Made by a program: the position numbers and the translations under genes. A DNA stretch of 38,032 nucleotides, taken from the IMG/VR virus record IMGVR_UViG_3300031825_000048, positions 1 to 38,032 of that record; one strand, 5' to 3'. The notes below the pieces were generated by a model, which saw only the letters and a program-made list of their open reading frames with translations, made no database searches and was not told where the DNA came from. This DNA comes from a virus. This document shows positions 31,017-37,614 of the stretch, in pieces. Position 1 is the first letter of the stretch. The number at the start of each line of letters is the position of its first letter.

Positions 31017-31462
31017 TGCGCCCCCAAGTATTCCAGCAGTACGTCCCGCGCTTCCTCGAACCCCTTGCACACCTCCACCCGCAACCCCTGCTCCCTCAGC
31101 CACTCGTGCCACTCGCGTTGCTCCGGGGCGGTCGTGCCGCCCCGCTCGCGTTTGATCTCGATCCGGAGTCCGTGGTATCCACCACGCGCCACATCCAGCC
31201 CGATGTCCGGATAGCCCTTCCGGACGCCCTGCCGCACGGCCTCGATCACACGGAGCTTGTTCGCCGCGAACCCACCCGAGTAGCCGCCCGCGTTCATGAT
31301 CGCGTAGACGCGGCCGAGCGCGGGGATCAGGTGCGCGTTCTGGTCGCACCACTGGATCAGCCACTTTTGCTCCTGGCGCTCGGTGGGCACCGGAACCGCC
31401 TGACGCGGCGTTCGTGGCGTGGCGGGCCTCGTAGCGCGAACGCGGGGCATTCCGGGGCTCAC
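31013..31462 (-). CDS. VRR-NUC domain nuclease
   Basis: 149 residues; GTG 31462 is chosen because it overlaps the previous stop (GTGA). The VRR-NUC fold is clear: ERQEQKWLIQWCDQ helix, RVYAIMNAGG, GVRKGYPDIGLDVA (PD motif), LRIEIKRERGG (E-x-K) and EQREWHEWLREQGLRVEVCK. This stand-alone PD-(D/E)xK nuclease type acts on branched or structured DNA and is common in phage replication regions. Confidence 0.92.
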   Translation of the reverse strand: MSPGMPRVRATRPATPRTPRQAVPVPTERQEQKWLIQWCDQNAHLIPALGRVYAIMNAGGYSGGFAANKLRVIEAVRQGVRKGYPDIGLDVARGGYHGLRIEIKRERGGTTAPEQREWHEWLREQGLRVEVCKGFEEARDVLLEYLGAQ

Positions 31463-31641
31463 GAAAACCTGCCTGGTAGAATGCTGTCCACTTTCACGCA
31501 GCATGGGCCGATCTCACGCACGATGCCGCTCCACCATCCGGTCGGAGAGTCCGCGCTTTGCCAGCCGCACACCGATCCGATCGGGTGAGGCGACAGCGTA
31601 TGCACCCACTGCGGACTCGGGATCTTCAGTTCGTCCGTCAT
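31459..31641 (-). CDS. Small protein, 60 aa
   Basis: ATG 31641 has a good Shine-Dalgarno (GGGAGG, about 8-10 nt upstream). Opens MTDELKIPSPQWVHTLSPHP; Trp-rich with two Cys, likely a small beta-barrel-like protein (GWWSGIVREIGPCCVKVDSI). Stop overlaps the VRR-NUC start (GTGA). Confidence 0.65.
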   Translation of the reverse strand: MTDELKIPSPQWVHTLSPHPIGSVCGWQSADSPTGWWSGIVREIGPCCVKVDSILPGRFS

Positions 31642-31688
31642 CGCGTGTTCTCCCTCCCCACGCGCGGCCTGGTGGGGCGCGGGGTCAC
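31638..31688 (-). CDS. 16-aa basic mini-ORF linking two genes
   Basis: GTG 31688 overlaps the stop of the 128-aa gene (GTGA) and its TGA overlaps the ATG of the 60-aa gene (ATGA). The peptide VTPRPTRPRVGRENTR is Arg/Pro-rich. It may only relay ribosomes between genes; it could be chance. Confidence 0.28.
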   Translation of the reverse strand: MTPRPTRPRVGRENTR

Positions 31689-32071
31689 GGGGTGGACTGG
31701 GTGGGCGCAGGGTGATGCCGCGCGGCCCGCTCTGTGGCACGCCGAATCGCCTCACGCAGCGAACAGACGGGGCGCCGCTCAAGCCACTGGACGGCTGGCG
31801 ACGCTGTGGGGACCGGCGGGACGTCCGCTGCCTCCGGGTACATCTCCCGGAGCACGGCCACCATGCGCGAGTCGTCGGTGCCGACCCACGACAGGAGCCG
31901 CTCATCGCTCAAATGCTCGGCCAGCACGCGGTTGAGACGCGCGATCTCTTGGGCGGCGAAGTCCGACTGCGCGGGCGTAAGTGGGACACCGATCAGGCGC
32001 GCGATCAGTCCGCAGGTACATGGCTCGTCGGTGTTGTACGTGCAGCCCGGCGCGTGTCGTTCACCGTTCAT
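31685..32071 (-). CDS. Hypothetical protein with Cys/His N-terminus, 128 aa
   Basis: ATG 32071 with a strong Shine-Dalgarno (GGGGGAAGA upstream). First gene leftward of the AT-rich control region. HAPGCTYNTDEPCTCGL near the N-terminus may bind zinc. The rest is helical (TPAQSDFAAQEIARLNRVLA; SLREAIRRATERAARHH). No family recognised. Confidence 0.7.
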   Translation of the reverse strand: MNGERHAPGCTYNTDEPCTCGLIARLIGVPLTPAQSDFAAQEIARLNRVLAEHLSDERLLSWVGTDDSRMVAVLREMYPEAADVPPVPTASPAVQWLERRPVCSLREAIRRATERAARHHPAPTQSTP

Positions 32072-32215
32072 TCTTCCCCCTGTTCTTCGTGCCCGTCACC
32101 CTCGCCGGCCGCGCCCCGGTCCCGCAGCGTGGTGAGGTGACATGATTCGTTAGGCACGTTAGGCATGGGACTTGACAGGTGTGTTATATTTAATATGCCA
32201 CCTAACGAGGTCCCG
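32072..32215. promoter_or_regulatory. Divergent AT-rich control region
   Basis: This 144-nt gap separates a leftward gene chain from the only rightward gene of the early region. It holds a TTGACA hexamer (32172-32177), an 11-nt AT palindrome ATATTTAATAT (32186-32196) and three exact heptamers: CGTTAGG at 32148 and 32157 (9 nt apart) and its inverse CCTAACG at 32201. No textbook -10 is correctly spaced from TTGACA, so promoter class and direction are uncertain. Confidence 0.55.
32148..32163. repeat. Tandem CGTTAGG pair
   Basis: CGTTAGG-CA-CGTTAGG, two exact copies of the genome-wide heptamer in direct orientation with a 9-nt period. See the heptamer finding. Confidence 0.7.
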
Positions 32216-32428
32216 ATGGCATTCCGCTGCGAAGTAAAGACGCTGCGTGGTACGTGGATCATGATGGACGAGGAGCGCGGCACGGTCGGTCGTCGGTTGC
32301 CGTCCCGCGCGCAATACGAGCGGTCGGTTCTCCGCGCATTCCCGATCCTGCGGTTGCGGGAATACCGCATCGTGGAGTTCGAGGCGCCGAAGGTGCGCGT
32401 GCTGTTCACGATGTCGCTCCGCCTGTAG
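32216..32428 (+). CDS. Lone plus-strand small protein in early region
   Basis: 70 residues from ATG 32216, which has Shine-Dalgarno GAGG 5-6 nt upstream; an ATG at 32195 is less likely. Opens MAFRCEVKTLRGTWIMMDEE; basic and beta-rich, ending RLREYRIVEFEAPKVRVLF and a short tail. Its 3' end overlaps the end of the convergent gene by 23 nt. No HTH is seen. Its opposite direction and private control region point to separate regulation, for example an early regulator or host-takeover peptide. Confidence 0.6.
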   Translation: MAFRCEVKTLRGTWIMMDEERGTVGRRLPSRAQYERSVLRAFPILRLREYRIVEFEAPKVRVLFTMSLRL

Positions 32429-32849
32429 TCTCCTCTCCCGCGCCCCGGTCCCGCGCCGGTGGGGGTGAAGCGAGTGCGGTAGCACTGAGGCCCGCCAATG
32501 CATGCTCCAGATTCGGGAAGCGAGCCGCCAGCACTGCGCGCACATCACCGATGCACGAGCGATATGCCTGCACGACGCGATCAACCGCCTCGTTACCGGC
32601 AGAGCCCTGGGTGTTCCCCTTCGCCTTCGTCAGTTCCGCTTTCAATGCGCGCACACGCGGGGCGAGTTCGTCGTCGCCGTGGTGCTGGACCGCGAAGCCG
32701 AGCGCGTCATAGATGGCATCCAGATGGCGCCGCAACTGCGCGCGCTCCCCGAGCGCGGCCGCGATGCGCGCGTAGCGGGCGGCGGTGGCGGTGTGGACTG
32801 CGATGAAATCCTCAGCGGACCCGACACCCGTAAACGCGATACGCGTCAT
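32406..32849 (-). CDS. Hypothetical helical protein, 147 aa
   Basis: ATG 32849 (ATGA overlap) preferred over upstream codons. Mostly helical and Ala-rich (AARYARIAAALGERAQLRRH; LDAIYDALGFAVQHHGDDEL) with a low-complexity C-terminus. Its 3' end overlaps that of the plus-strand gene. No family recognised. Confidence 0.65.
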   Translation of the reverse strand: MTRIAFTGVGSAEDFIAVHTATAARYARIAAALGERAQLRRHLDAIYDALGFAVQHHGDDELAPRVRALKAELTKAKGNTQGSAGNEAVDRVVQAYRSCIGDVRAVLAARFPNLEHALAGLSATALASPPPARDRGAGEETTGGATS

Positions 32850-32965
32850 CTCAGCCAACCAAGCGCCTCCCGCTCCTGCTCCCGCAGCCACGTCACGTCC
32901 TCGCGCACTTCGTGCGCGCCCACCCGCGCCGCGTCCGGGGGAGGGGCCTCAGTGTCCGCGCTCAT
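32846..32965 (-). CDS. Micro-protein, 39 aa
   Basis: ATG 32965 overlaps the clamp-like gene stop (ATGA) and its TGA overlaps the next ATG (ATGA), so it fills the junction exactly. Opens MSADTEAPPPDAARVGAHEV and ends in a charged helix (WLREQEREALGWLR). Unknown function. Confidence 0.55.
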   Translation of the reverse strand: MSADTEAPPPDAARVGAHEVREDVTWLREQEREALGWLR

Positions 32966-33753
32966 GCGGCACCGTCCCGCTCGACGGTCGAGTCAAGCTG
33001 TTCCGCCTCGGGAGTGTTGTGTGACTCCGACCGCTTGCGCTTCGGTTCCGCATCCTCGCGCCGCATCGGCATCACGAGGCCGCGCGCGACGACGTACCCG
33101 ATCCCGTGTGCCGTGATGTCAATCGCCTTGTCCGTCCCGCGAAACTCCGTGTCAATCTTGAACGCCTCGCGGATCTTGCCGAGCGTCGCGAACATGCGCG
33201 GCGCGACCGTGAGGCCGCTCACGCGCTCCGACGCGTCGATGCCGAACTCCAGCGCGCGCCAATTCGGATATGGCGACTCATAGAGCTTGCAGTTCAGGCG
33301 CTGGCCGAACGCCGACAGACACAGCACCGATGGAGCGAGCGCTTCGCCAAGCGCCGGGCCTTCCGCTGGCTCTGCTGATTCGAGCGAAAGGGTGAGCGGC
33401 ATCAATTCGAGGTCTCCGGCAGCGGCGAGCGCGGCGCGGATGAACCCGACCGCGAACTTGTCGTGATCCATCACGACCACGCTCACGTCCGGCGCTTCGT
33501 CGATCTCCGGCCACGAAGTGTCGATGCCGTCCTGCAACGGCGCCCACGTGCGGAGCAAGATCGTGCCGTCCGTGGCGATGAACTGCACGCCGCGCGAGAA
33601 GAACTCGACGCTCATCGAGCGATAGAGCGTCGGTCGGTTCTCGTCTTGGCTGGTCGCGAGGAACGCGTTGAGCCACGCAGTCGCAGCAGCGCGCGCACCC
33701 AGTGTCGCGGTCGCGATGGGCTCGTGTTCGACAGTGATCGTTGCGGTGGTCAT
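32962..33753 (-). CDS. Divergent sliding-clamp (beta-subunit)-like protein
   Basis: 263 residues; ATG 33753 has Shine-Dalgarno GAGG at 10 nt. Clamp-like features: GVQFIATDGTILLRTW (compare the bacterial GLRLVATDGHRLA element), SPYPNWRALEF (compare FPDYRRVIP) and YVVARGLVMPMRR (compare the VVMPMRL terminus). It is ~100 residues shorter than bacterial beta and carries a ~45-residue charged tail after MPMR. Inferred role: processivity ring for a phage or host polymerase. No polymerase gene lies in the window. The call rests on motif resemblance only. Confidence 0.65.
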   Translation of the reverse strand: MTTATITVEHEPIATATLGARAAATAWLNAFLATSQDENRPTLYRSMSVEFFSRGVQFIATDGTILLRTWAPLQDGIDTSWPEIDEAPDVSVVVMDHDKFAVGFIRAALAAAGDLELMPLTLSLESAEPAEGPALGEALAPSVLCLSAFGQRLNCKLYESPYPNWRALEFGIDASERVSGLTVAPRMFATLGKIREAFKIDTEFRGTDKAIDITAHGIGYVVARGLVMPMRREDAEPKRKRSESHNTPEAEQLDSTVERDGAA

Positions 33754-33783
33754 TCTCAGGTTCCTCACAGGTTGATTCCTTGT

Positions 33784-33837
33784 TCATCCCCGCACCGCCC
33801 GGCCCCGGCGGCGGGGCGTTAGGCGGTGGGGGATCAT
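33784..33837 (-). CDS. 17-aa basic mini-ORF after methyltransferase
   Basis: ATG 33837 overlaps the methyltransferase stop (ATGA). Peptide MIPHRLTPRRRGRAVRG is Arg-rich. It ends 30 nt before the clamp-like start. Like the mini-ORF at 31638 it may serve only to keep ribosomes moving; could be chance. Confidence 0.25.
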   Translation of the reverse strand: MIPHRLTPRRRGRAVRG

Positions 33838-34871
33838 GCGACACCTTCGGTGATGTGGTTCAGCAGGCGCCCCGCGATCCACTGCACGACGGGCGACGCC
33901 ACGCCATTGCCGATCATCTTGTAGCGCGCCGCGTCGGACATGGGACGCCCGCCCGCCTTGCGTCGTCCGTTCTTCGCGCTTGGCGTCGTCATCACCAGCG
34001 TCCAATCATCGGGCCAGCCCATCAGGCGCTCGCACTCGCGCGGCGTGAGGCGGCGCGGCACACCCGCGAGCACGGCGGGGTATCCCTGACCCGGCTTGCC
34101 GCCGCCCGTCGAGAGCTGGTTGAACGTGTCGCCGAGCGTCACTTCAGCGCGTTGATTCTCGCTAAAGGCGAGCGGCGTTAGGCCGCCGCTCTCGCGCGCA
34201 GCGCCTGCTCGAGCACGGGCGGGAGCGCTTTCCCGCGCTTCTCGGCGCGGCGCAGGATTCCCGCGCACGCCTTCGGGCTCAAGTAGTACCGCGGCGGGAT
34301 CGACGCTGCCGGTTCGAGTACCGAGGACAAAGACGCGCAACCGGCGCTGTGGGGGACCGAACCACTGGCAGTCGAGACAGCGCCAAGCGGCCACGCCGGC
34401 CGGGCCAGCGACCACACCCGCACTTCGCCACCCGTCCGAGGGAACAGGGACGGCGGCTCCCACGAAGGCTCCCAAGACTGCGGCGAAATCTTGGCCGGCG
34501 TTCGAGGAGAGTGCCCCGAACACGTTTTCCCAGAGGCAGAGATCGGCATCGGTCTCGCGCCAGAGGCGCATTTGGTGGTGAAAGAGCGAGGACCGCGCGC
34601 CCGCGAGCCCGGCGCGCTTGCCCGCCACGCTCATGTCCTGGCACGGCGAGCCGCCCGTGAGTAGGTCGATGGGGCCGTGCGCCCGCACGAGCGCGGCGCC
34701 GTCAAGCGTCGTGACATCCCCGTAGAGCGGCGTGTCGGGCCATCGAGCGCGGAGCACGGCCCGCGGGTTCTCGTCCAGCTCCGCGTGCCACGCGCACGCG
34801 AAGCCCGCGCGCTCCAATCCGAGCGACAGGCCGCCCGCGCCCGCGAACAGCTCCCCGTATCGCAAGGTCAC
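33834..34871 (-). CDS. C5-cytosine DNA methyltransferase
   Basis: 345 residues; the GTG start at 34871 is fixed by the GTGA overlap and a strong Shine-Dalgarno (GAGGAGGG, about 5 nt upstream). C5-MTase motifs: I FAGAGGLSLG (9-18), IV GGSPCQDMS with catalytic Cys77, VI ENVFG (115-119), VIII QRRLRVF, IX RRLTPRECERLMGWPDDW and X IGNGVASPV. No restriction enzyme gene is nearby, so it is probably an orphan enzyme that protects phage DNA or marks it for regulation. Confidence 0.95.
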   Translation of the reverse strand: MTLRYGELFAGAGGLSLGLERAGFACAWHAELDENPRAVLRARWPDTPLYGDVTTLDGAALVRAHGPIDLLTGGSPCQDMSVAGKRAGLAGARSSLFHHQMRLWRETDADLCLWENVFGALSSNAGQDFAAVLGAFVGAAVPVPSDGWRSAGVVAGPAGVAAWRCLDCQWFGPPQRRLRVFVLGTRTGSVDPAAVLLEPEGVRGNPAPRREARESAPARARAGAARESGGLTPLAFSENQRAEVTLGDTFNQLSTGGGKPGQGYPAVLAGVPRRLTPRECERLMGWPDDWTLVMTTPSAKNGRRKAGGRPMSDAARYKMIGNGVASPVVQWIAGRLLNHITEGVA

Positions 34872-35254
34872 GTCAGCCCTCCTCGCCGTTCGGTCCCGAC
34901 GGGACCACCCGCCGCGCGCGCGGGGGACGGGGGAGCCCACGGAGCGCGATCCGCTCGAGCCGCGACCCGATGCCCCACCTGTCCCAGTAGACGCGTTAGG
35001 CCGGGACGTGCGTAAGTGATTGATTGCGGCTCCACTGTCCTACCTGTCCCATCTGTCTTAGAGGGATAAGAAACAAAGGAGATTTGCACTTTCGCTGTGG
35101 TGTGGACTCCAATGGGACAGCCGGGACGCGTCGCCGCATTCCGCTGTGAATTCAAAAGGCGGGGCACGTGGGACACGTGGGACAGTGGCGCGATTCCTAA
35201 CGACTTACACACGTCCTGGTGAAGTCGTTTAGGTGGGACAGGCGGGCCAGTCAT
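34868..35254 (-). CDS. Repeat-bearing ORF after primase-helicase, 128 aa
   Basis: ATG 35254 overlaps the primase-helicase stop (ATGA) and its TGA overlaps the methyltransferase GTG (GTGA). It reads through period-9 DNA repeats, which give PPVPPK and LSHVSHVPR in the protein. Low-complexity, with a TDGTGRTVEPQ segment. Similar repeat-derived ORFs are seen after phage primase genes. It may be coding only by coincidence with an origin; the perfect coupling at both ends argues for translation. Confidence 0.45.
   Translation of the reverse strand: MTGPPVPPKRLHQDVCKSLGIAPLSHVSHVPRLLNSQRNAATRPGCPIGVHTTAKVQISFVSYPSKTDGTGRTVEPQSITYARPGLTRLLGQVGHRVAARADRAPWAPPSPARAAGGPVGTERRGGLT
34972..35248. repeat. 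Period-9 inverted repeat blocks, putative origin
   Basis: Degenerate 9-mers with core CTGTCC occur at 34973-34990 and 35032-35058 (CCACTGTCC, TACCTGTCC, CATCTGTCT). The inverse core GGGACA occurs at 35111-35128, 35159-35185 (three units, two reading GTGGGACAC / GTGGGACAG) and 35231-35248. Between the two orientations lies an AT-rich stretch (about 35058-35096). This is the layout of an iteron-type replication origin next to a helicase gene. Confidence 0.6.
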
Positions 35255-36657
35255 GACGAGTCCCCCCACTCGGCACGCGGGTCGGTCCACTCCACGGCGT
35301 ATCGGGTGACGCGGTCGAATGCCTCGCGGCACTTCGGGAGCGGGGGGAATTCGTACTGATAGGGGCGCTTGCCGGTATTGAGATCGACCGTCTTCGCGCG
35401 GTTCCGCAGGACGCCTGGCGCGATGCCGCGGAGAAAGATTCCGAGCTGCACGTCACTGAGGATGCCACGTGTGTTGCGGCGCTTCGCGTGCTCGAGGTAG
35501 TGCTGGAAGAGCGCATCGGTGCGCGTTGTGCCGCTGCTGTCTCGGTCGCCGGGAAGCGCGCCGGCGTCCAGCACGTCAAGCCACCACAACATCTCCGGCC
35601 GCATCGACGCGATTTTCTGATCGCGGAGCGCCGTCGTGTGGAGTACTTGGTGGAGCGGGATGTCGGAGAGGTCGAGCGTTTGGAGGTAATGGAGTAGCGC
35701 ACGGCTCCCGCCGGCCGCCATCTCGCGGCGGATCTTGAGGAAGTACGCGGTGTTCTGGATCTGCTGTTCGCCGACGTCGAGCACCGAGAAACGGCGCTCT
35801 TCGTGGCCGGCCGGGACGACCCACTCGTTATTCGACGTGACGTGCACGCGCACATACGACCGCACGCGGATCGGCTCTTTCCCCTTGTACTCGATGAGTT
35901 GGTGCGTGCCGGTGATGATGTCCTTGAGCATGCCGGCCGCGGCGTGGTCACCGCCCCACGTCGCTTCCTCGAGCTGTAGCAGTAGGCAGTCGGACAGGTG
36001 CGAGTTGAACCGGCCCGTCACGAACCGCTCACTGGCAACGGGCCGATAGTGGCGCCCGAGCAGCTTGCCTATTTCATCCCCGACGATCGACTTGCCGACC
36101 CCTTGCGGGCCGCGGAACACGAGCGCGGTCCCGAGTTTCGTCTGGGGCTGTTGGATCATCTGCGCGAACCAGCCCATGACCCAAGCGAAGTGCGCCTCGT
36201 TCCCCTGACACACGTTCTCGAACACGTGATCGAGGAACCGTTGGCACGACGCGTTCGGGTCGGGCTCGATCGCGAACCCTTTCCACAGATTGTAGTACCC
36301 GTCGCGGATCTGACCGCTCGGCGCGAATTCGAGCCCGTGGTACTGCCGGCGGCTCTCCGAATCCAGCCAGATTTTACTGCTCGCCACCGGCCGGTCTTCG
36401 GTCCACGTCTTGTCGGGCCGTAGCCATTCCTGAAAGCCGGTGATACTCAGCAGGCGCACCGACGATCGGCCCTCCGCGTCGAAGCCCTCGAAGAGCACGG
36501 CTGGCCGATCACCGAGGAGCACCACGGCGTACTCGCGGTTCAGCCGCTCCACGGTCTGCTCCCGCTTCGACGGAGGCAGGGCGGCGATGGCGGCACCTTC
36601 CGACTTCGACGGCACGCGCGTGCCCAGGTTGTCTGCATAGCTCGGCACGGCCGTCAT
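35251..36657 (-). CDS. Primase-helicase (D5/DUF5906-type)
   Basis: 468 residues, ATGA overlaps at both ends. Central P-loop GPQGVGKS at 183-190, LLLQLEEATWGGD as Walker B-type acidic site, and RVHVTSNNEWVVPAGHEERR as the SF3 motif C/sensor and arginine-finger region; this matches DUF5906 phage primase-helicases. N-terminal ~110 residues carry no clear primase active site. The C-terminal ~100 residues may bind DNA. It is the likely replicative helicase, acting at the adjacent repeat block. Confidence 0.9.
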   Translation of the reverse strand: MTAVPSYADNLGTRVPSKSEGAAIAALPPSKREQTVERLNREYAVVLLGDRPAVLFEGFDAEGRSSVRLLSITGFQEWLRPDKTWTEDRPVASSKIWLDSESRRQYHGLEFAPSGQIRDGYYNLWKGFAIEPDPNASCQRFLDHVFENVCQGNEAHFAWVMGWFAQMIQQPQTKLGTALVFRGPQGVGKSIVGDEIGKLLGRHYRPVASERFVTGRFNSHLSDCLLLQLEEATWGGDHAAAGMLKDIITGTHQLIEYKGKEPIRVRSYVRVHVTSNNEWVVPAGHEERRFSVLDVGEQQIQNTAYFLKIRREMAAGGSRALLHYLQTLDLSDIPLHQVLHTTALRDQKIASMRPEMLWWLDVLDAGALPGDRDSSGTTRTDALFQHYLEHAKRRNTRGILSDVQLGIFLRGIAPGVLRNRAKTVDLNTGKRPYQYEFPPLPKCREAFDRVTRYAVEWTDPRAEWGDSS

Positions 36658-37037
36658 GCGCTCTTGCGTGTGAGTTGAGCGCGCGCGCTGGCGCGGGCAT
36701 CGTTGGCATAGTCCGTCTCGCCGCGCCGATCACATTCCGCGGCCGTGAGCTCCCACGCGGCGGCCACGTCGAGCGGCGCGTACTTCTTCGGCCGCTCCAA
36801 CACGACGCGTCGCCATCGTTCGAGCGCCGGCGCATCGTCCGCCATCGACGCGTCCGGTGTGGTCGACCGTGGACGCGCGCGCAGTTCGGCGAGGTACAGG
36901 CGCTGGGGCGCCGCATACAGGCGCTCGAATTCTTCGTCGGCCGCCTCACCGCACGCGGCCCAAAAGAGATCGTCCCACTGGTCGCGCGTACGGGTTCCCG
37001 CCGAGAGCTCGCGGCGTAGCTGTTCGCGCGCGCTCAT
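36654..37037 (-). CDS. Hypothetical protein, 127 aa
   Basis: ATG 37037 (ATGA overlap with the HNH-like gene). Helical and charged: SAREQLRRELSAGTRTRDQW, FWAACGEAADEEFERLYAAP, then AAAWELTAAECDRRGETDYA. No family recognised. Position directly before the helicase gene suggests a replication accessory or loader, but no ATPase motif is present. Confidence 0.68.
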   Translation of the reverse strand: MSAREQLRRELSAGTRTRDQWDDLFWAACGEAADEEFERLYAAPQRLYLAELRARPRSTTPDASMADDAPALERWRRVVLERPKKYAPLDVAAAWELTAAECDRRGETDYANDARASARAQLTRKSA

Positions 37038-37420
37038 GCCGCCCTCGCCAGGAACGGCGCAAGCGGCGGGAACTGGCGCCGGTTGCAGGGTTCGCACTCG
37101 ACGAGCCCGTTGCACGGCTGGTCGGAGCCACCGAACGCCACGGGCACGATGTGGCCGAACGTGAGCAGCGCGGTCGCGCCGCAATGGACGCACTTGTGTC
37201 CATACTGCCGGAACACGACGGCCTTCCAGCGGCCGTTGATCTTTCCTCGTCCTTCGACACGCAGCGGCTCGCGCCGCATCCACGCGCCGTAATGGGCGGG
37301 GCTGATGAACTGTTGCGGCGAGACGTCCATCGCGAACATCGCGTCCACGAACGCGGACGGCTCGCACTCTGGACACACGCCGCGGATCAACGGCCGCTCG
37401 CACACGGGGCACGGCGTCAT
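37034..37420 (-). CDS. HNH-like protein with double zinc sites
   Basis: 128 residues; ATG 37420 chosen for its ATGA overlap. N-terminal CPVC and CPEC knuckle pair (residues 4-7, 16-19), then an HNH-type core: CVHC (77-80), FGHIVPVAFGGSDQPCNG with His90, and CEPCN (109-113). The usual Asp before the catalytic His is Gly here (FGH instead of xDH), so activity may be weak or altered. Confidence 0.8.
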   Translation of the reverse strand: MTPCPVCERPLIRGVCPECEPSAFVDAMFAMDVSPQQFISPAHYGAWMRREPLRVEGRGKINGRWKAVVFRQYGHKCVHCGATALLTFGHIVPVAFGGSDQPCNGLVECEPCNRRQFPPLAPFLARAA

Positions 37421-37614
37421 GCGGCCTTCCGGTGTGCGATGTGGAGCAACAGGTCGATCACCGGCCGCGCCGAACAAGCGCAGTCGGTCGGGGTCAGGCG
37501 CGGCCAATAGGGGCACTCCGGGTCGTGCCGCAGCCACCGCGCTTGTCCGCGGGCCACGTCGGCGGACATGCGGGCGATGATGGCGCCGATGTGCTCGAAG
37601 CCGGGGGCCGTCAT
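37417..37614 (-). CDS. Small Cys/His protein, 65 aa
   Basis: ATG 37614, ATGA overlaps on both sides. RHDPECPYWPRLTPTDCACS holds possible zinc ligands (His, three Cys), followed by a helix ending LLLHIAHRKAA. No family recognised. Confidence 0.6.
   Translation of the reverse strand: MTAPGFEHIGAIIARMSADVARGQARWLRHDPECPYWPRLTPTDCACSARPVIDLLLHIAHRKAA

Noticed and set aside
33278-33844. 188-codon minus-strand frame overlapping the clamp-like gene
   Set aside because: Arg/His-rich shadow in another frame; only its first bases coincide with an ATGA and no protein features follow.
34972-35248. CRISPR array
   Set aside because: Repeat unit is only 9 bp, degenerate and without unique spacers of 30-40 bp; no cas genes.
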